In this document: in pieces, positions 9,064 to 9,627 of the stretch
Layout: each line of letters starts with the position of its first letter
Position numbering within the stretch: the stretch's first letter is position 1
Assembly (NCBI GenBank): GCA_027489195.1
Contig: JAIYAG010000100.1
Coordinates: forward strand, 1 to 9,627
Direction: 5' to 3'
From: Burkholderiales bacterium
GTDB taxonomy: Bacteria; Pseudomonadota; Gammaproteobacteria; Burkholderiales; Burkholderiaceae_E
DNA: 9,627 nucleotides
Notes under the pieces: model-generated
Told to the model about the DNA's origin: nothing
The model's database searches: none
Seen by the model: the letters and a program-made list of their open reading frames with translations, nothing else
Translations under genes and position numbers: made by a program

Positions 9064-9119
9064 GCCGCCGAGTTAATTGGACAACTTGCAGGGCGGCCTA
9101 GAAGTACTGCTAAAGCGTC
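9064..9119 (+). ncRNA. Candidate SAM-II/SAM-V-like riboswitch aptamer in the metK leader
   Basis: P1 is a perfect 6-bp stem, GCCGCC (9064-9069) with GGCGGC (9092-9097). Its 22-base loop starts GAGUUAA (SAM-II has GAUUUAA) and ends CUUGCAG. GCAG (9088-9091), right next to the 3' P1 strand, can pair with CUGC (9107-9110), making an H-type pseudoknot. The helix can continue past a UA bulge with CUU (9085-9087)/AAG (9113-9115), then GAC (9080-9082)/GUC (9117-9119). GCUAAA (9109-9114) corresponds to the SAM-II element whose U contacts SAM. The linker 9098-9106 is purine-rich. The position before the SAM synthetase gene fits SAM feedback. Against it: the loop is longer, one loop U that contacts SAM in SAM-II appears to be G, and the comparison is from memory of the class. 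Confidence 0.5.
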
Positions 9120-9215
9120 GCCGCTTCTCCGGAGCCGGCAACGCCGATCCGGTTCGAAGGTCGCCTCGCGGCGGCCATCTTACCGGCTGTCCGTCGCCCA
9201 TCATGGAGAACGCAC
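9120..9215 (+). promoter_or_regulatory. metK leader expression platform: anti-Shine-Dalgarno and two hairpins
   Basis: UUCUCC (9125-9130) is perfectly complementary to GGAGAA (9205-9210), the metK ribosome-binding site. A further G-U pair (G9131/U9204) makes seven pairs. CUUCU (9124-9128) can instead pair with AGAAG (9100-9104) in the aptamer linker, so the two pairings exclude each other. Hairpins in between are CCGGA..CGGC-AAC-GCCG..TCCGG (9129-9152) and GGTCGCC-TCGC-GGCGGCC (9159-9176). The second is followed only by ATCTTACC, so it is not a convincing terminator. Translational control is therefore more likely than attenuation. Confidence 0.45.
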
Positions 9216-9627
9216 TTGGCCAAGGATTTCCTCTTCACCTCGGAATCGGTTTCCGAGGGTCACCCCGACAAGGTCGCCGACCAGATCTCTGACGCGATCC
9301 TCGACGCCATCTTCACCCAGGACAAGTACTCGCGCGTCGCCGCCGAGACCCTGGTGAACACCGGCCTCGTGGTGCTCGCCGGCGAGATCACGACCGGCGC
9401 GCACGTCGACTACATCGACGTCGCCCGCGACACGATCAAGCGCATCGGCTACGACAACACCGAGTACGGCATCGACTACAAGGGCTGCGCGGTCCTGGTC
9501 GCGTACGACAAGCAGAGCCAGGACATCGCCCAGGGCGTCGACGAGGGCCGGGGCATCGACCTCGACCAGGGCGCCGGCGACCAGGGCCTGATGTTCGGCT
9601 ACGCGTGCGACGAGACGCCGGTGCTGA
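9216..9627 (+). CDS. metK: S-adenosylmethionine synthetase, N-terminal part (cut by window edge)
   Basis: MetK makes SAM from methionine and ATP in the cytoplasm. The first 137 codons are present and open to the right edge. The start MAKDFLFTSESVSEGHPDKV is typical: GHPDK (15-19) contains the ATP-phosphate-binding histidine. ADQISDAILDAI follows, and the family signature GAGDQGLMFGYA lies at 119-130. The initiator is TTG 9216, with GGAGA (9205-9209) seven bases upstream. The nearby ATG at 9203 is in another frame and ends at 9292. The leader carries a candidate SAM-sensing RNA (9064-9119), so the gene is probably feedback-controlled. Confidence 0.96.
   Translation, partial: MAKDFLFTSESVSEGHPDKVADQISDAILDAIFTQDKYSRVAAETLVNTGLVVLAGEITTGAHVDYIDVARDTIKRIGYDNTEYGIDYKGCAVLVAYDKQSQDIAQGVDEGRGIDLDQGAGDQGLMFGYACDETPVL

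Noticed and set aside
9048..9090. A minus-strand promoter for the acyltransferase operon overlapping the metK -10 (TATAGA on the minus strand with TTGTCC or TTAACT upstream).
   Set aside because: The possible -35 hexamers lie at unsuitable distances (about 23 or 15 bases). The AT-rich hexamer is explained better by the plus-strand TATAAT.
9159..9180. The hairpin GGTCGCC-TCGC-GGCGGCC as an intrinsic terminator in the metK leader.
   Set aside because: The stem is good, but the following sequence ATCTTACC lacks a U tract.
9058..9180. SAM-I, SAM-III (SMK) or SAH riboswitch in the metK leader.
   Set aside because: The conserved cores of these classes as I know them (for example the GAGGAGCGCUGC core of SAH switches) are absent. 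Only the SAM-II/SAM-V-type order of elements is matched.
9203..9292. The ATG at 9203 as metK start or as a leader peptide.
   Set aside because: It is out of frame with metK. Its GGAG directly after the ATG is instead well placed for the TTG at 9216. No other sign of coding was seen in the short frame.

Overview
The window looks like a chromosomal core segment of a very GC-rich betaproteobacterium, probably of the order Burkholderiales. The evidence is the strong G/C third-position bias, a DksA of the cysteine-poor type with the tail reading EAQQRRELRQKLYGD, and the gene order metK / two LpxL-type acyltransferases / dapF / DUF484 / xerC. No insertion sequence, prophage, CRISPR array, tRNA or rRNA was seen. 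Nine complete genes and one 3'-truncated gene lie on the minus strand. One 3'-truncated gene (metK) lies on the plus strand at the right edge.

Reading the minus strand from the right: two lauroyl-acyltransferase-like genes (8988-8125 and 8128-7223) overlap by four bases. They are followed by dapF (7208-6354), a DUF484 gene (6281-5607), xerC (5574-4570) and an RlmI-type rRNA methyltransferase (4573-3386, again a four-base overlap). A metal-homeostasis block comes next: a Fur/Zur-family regulator (3355-2813), two COG0523 (CobW-like) P-loop GTPases with CxCC metal sites (2807-1722 and 1707-730), and dksA (688-260). The small gaps and overlaps suggest one or a few long transcripts. A clear intrinsic terminator follows dksA (about 180-207), and after it starts an ABC-transporter ATPase that runs off the left edge.

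The only sizeable non-coding stretch is 8989-9215, between the acyltransferase operon and metK. It holds a near-consensus -10 box (9052-9057). Almost exactly at the predicted transcript start, an H-type pseudoknot can form whose order of elements resembles the SAM-II/SAM-V riboswitch class: a P1 stem, a GAGUUAA loop start, UUGCA just before the 3' P1 strand, and a downstream GCUAAA. Downstream, a UUCUCC segment is perfectly complementary to the metK Shine-Dalgarno GGAGAA, and the same segment can alternatively pair with the aptamer linker AGAAG. This gives a coherent model of SAM feedback on SAM synthetase translation, and it is the most interesting item in the window.

The second point of interest is a DksA that lacks three of the four zinc-finger cysteines, sitting directly downstream of a Fur/Zur-type regulator and two COG0523 proteins. 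This recalls the Zur/COG0523/DksA2 logic described in Pseudomonas. Four genes appear to start with TTG and one with GTG, so automated start calls here need care.
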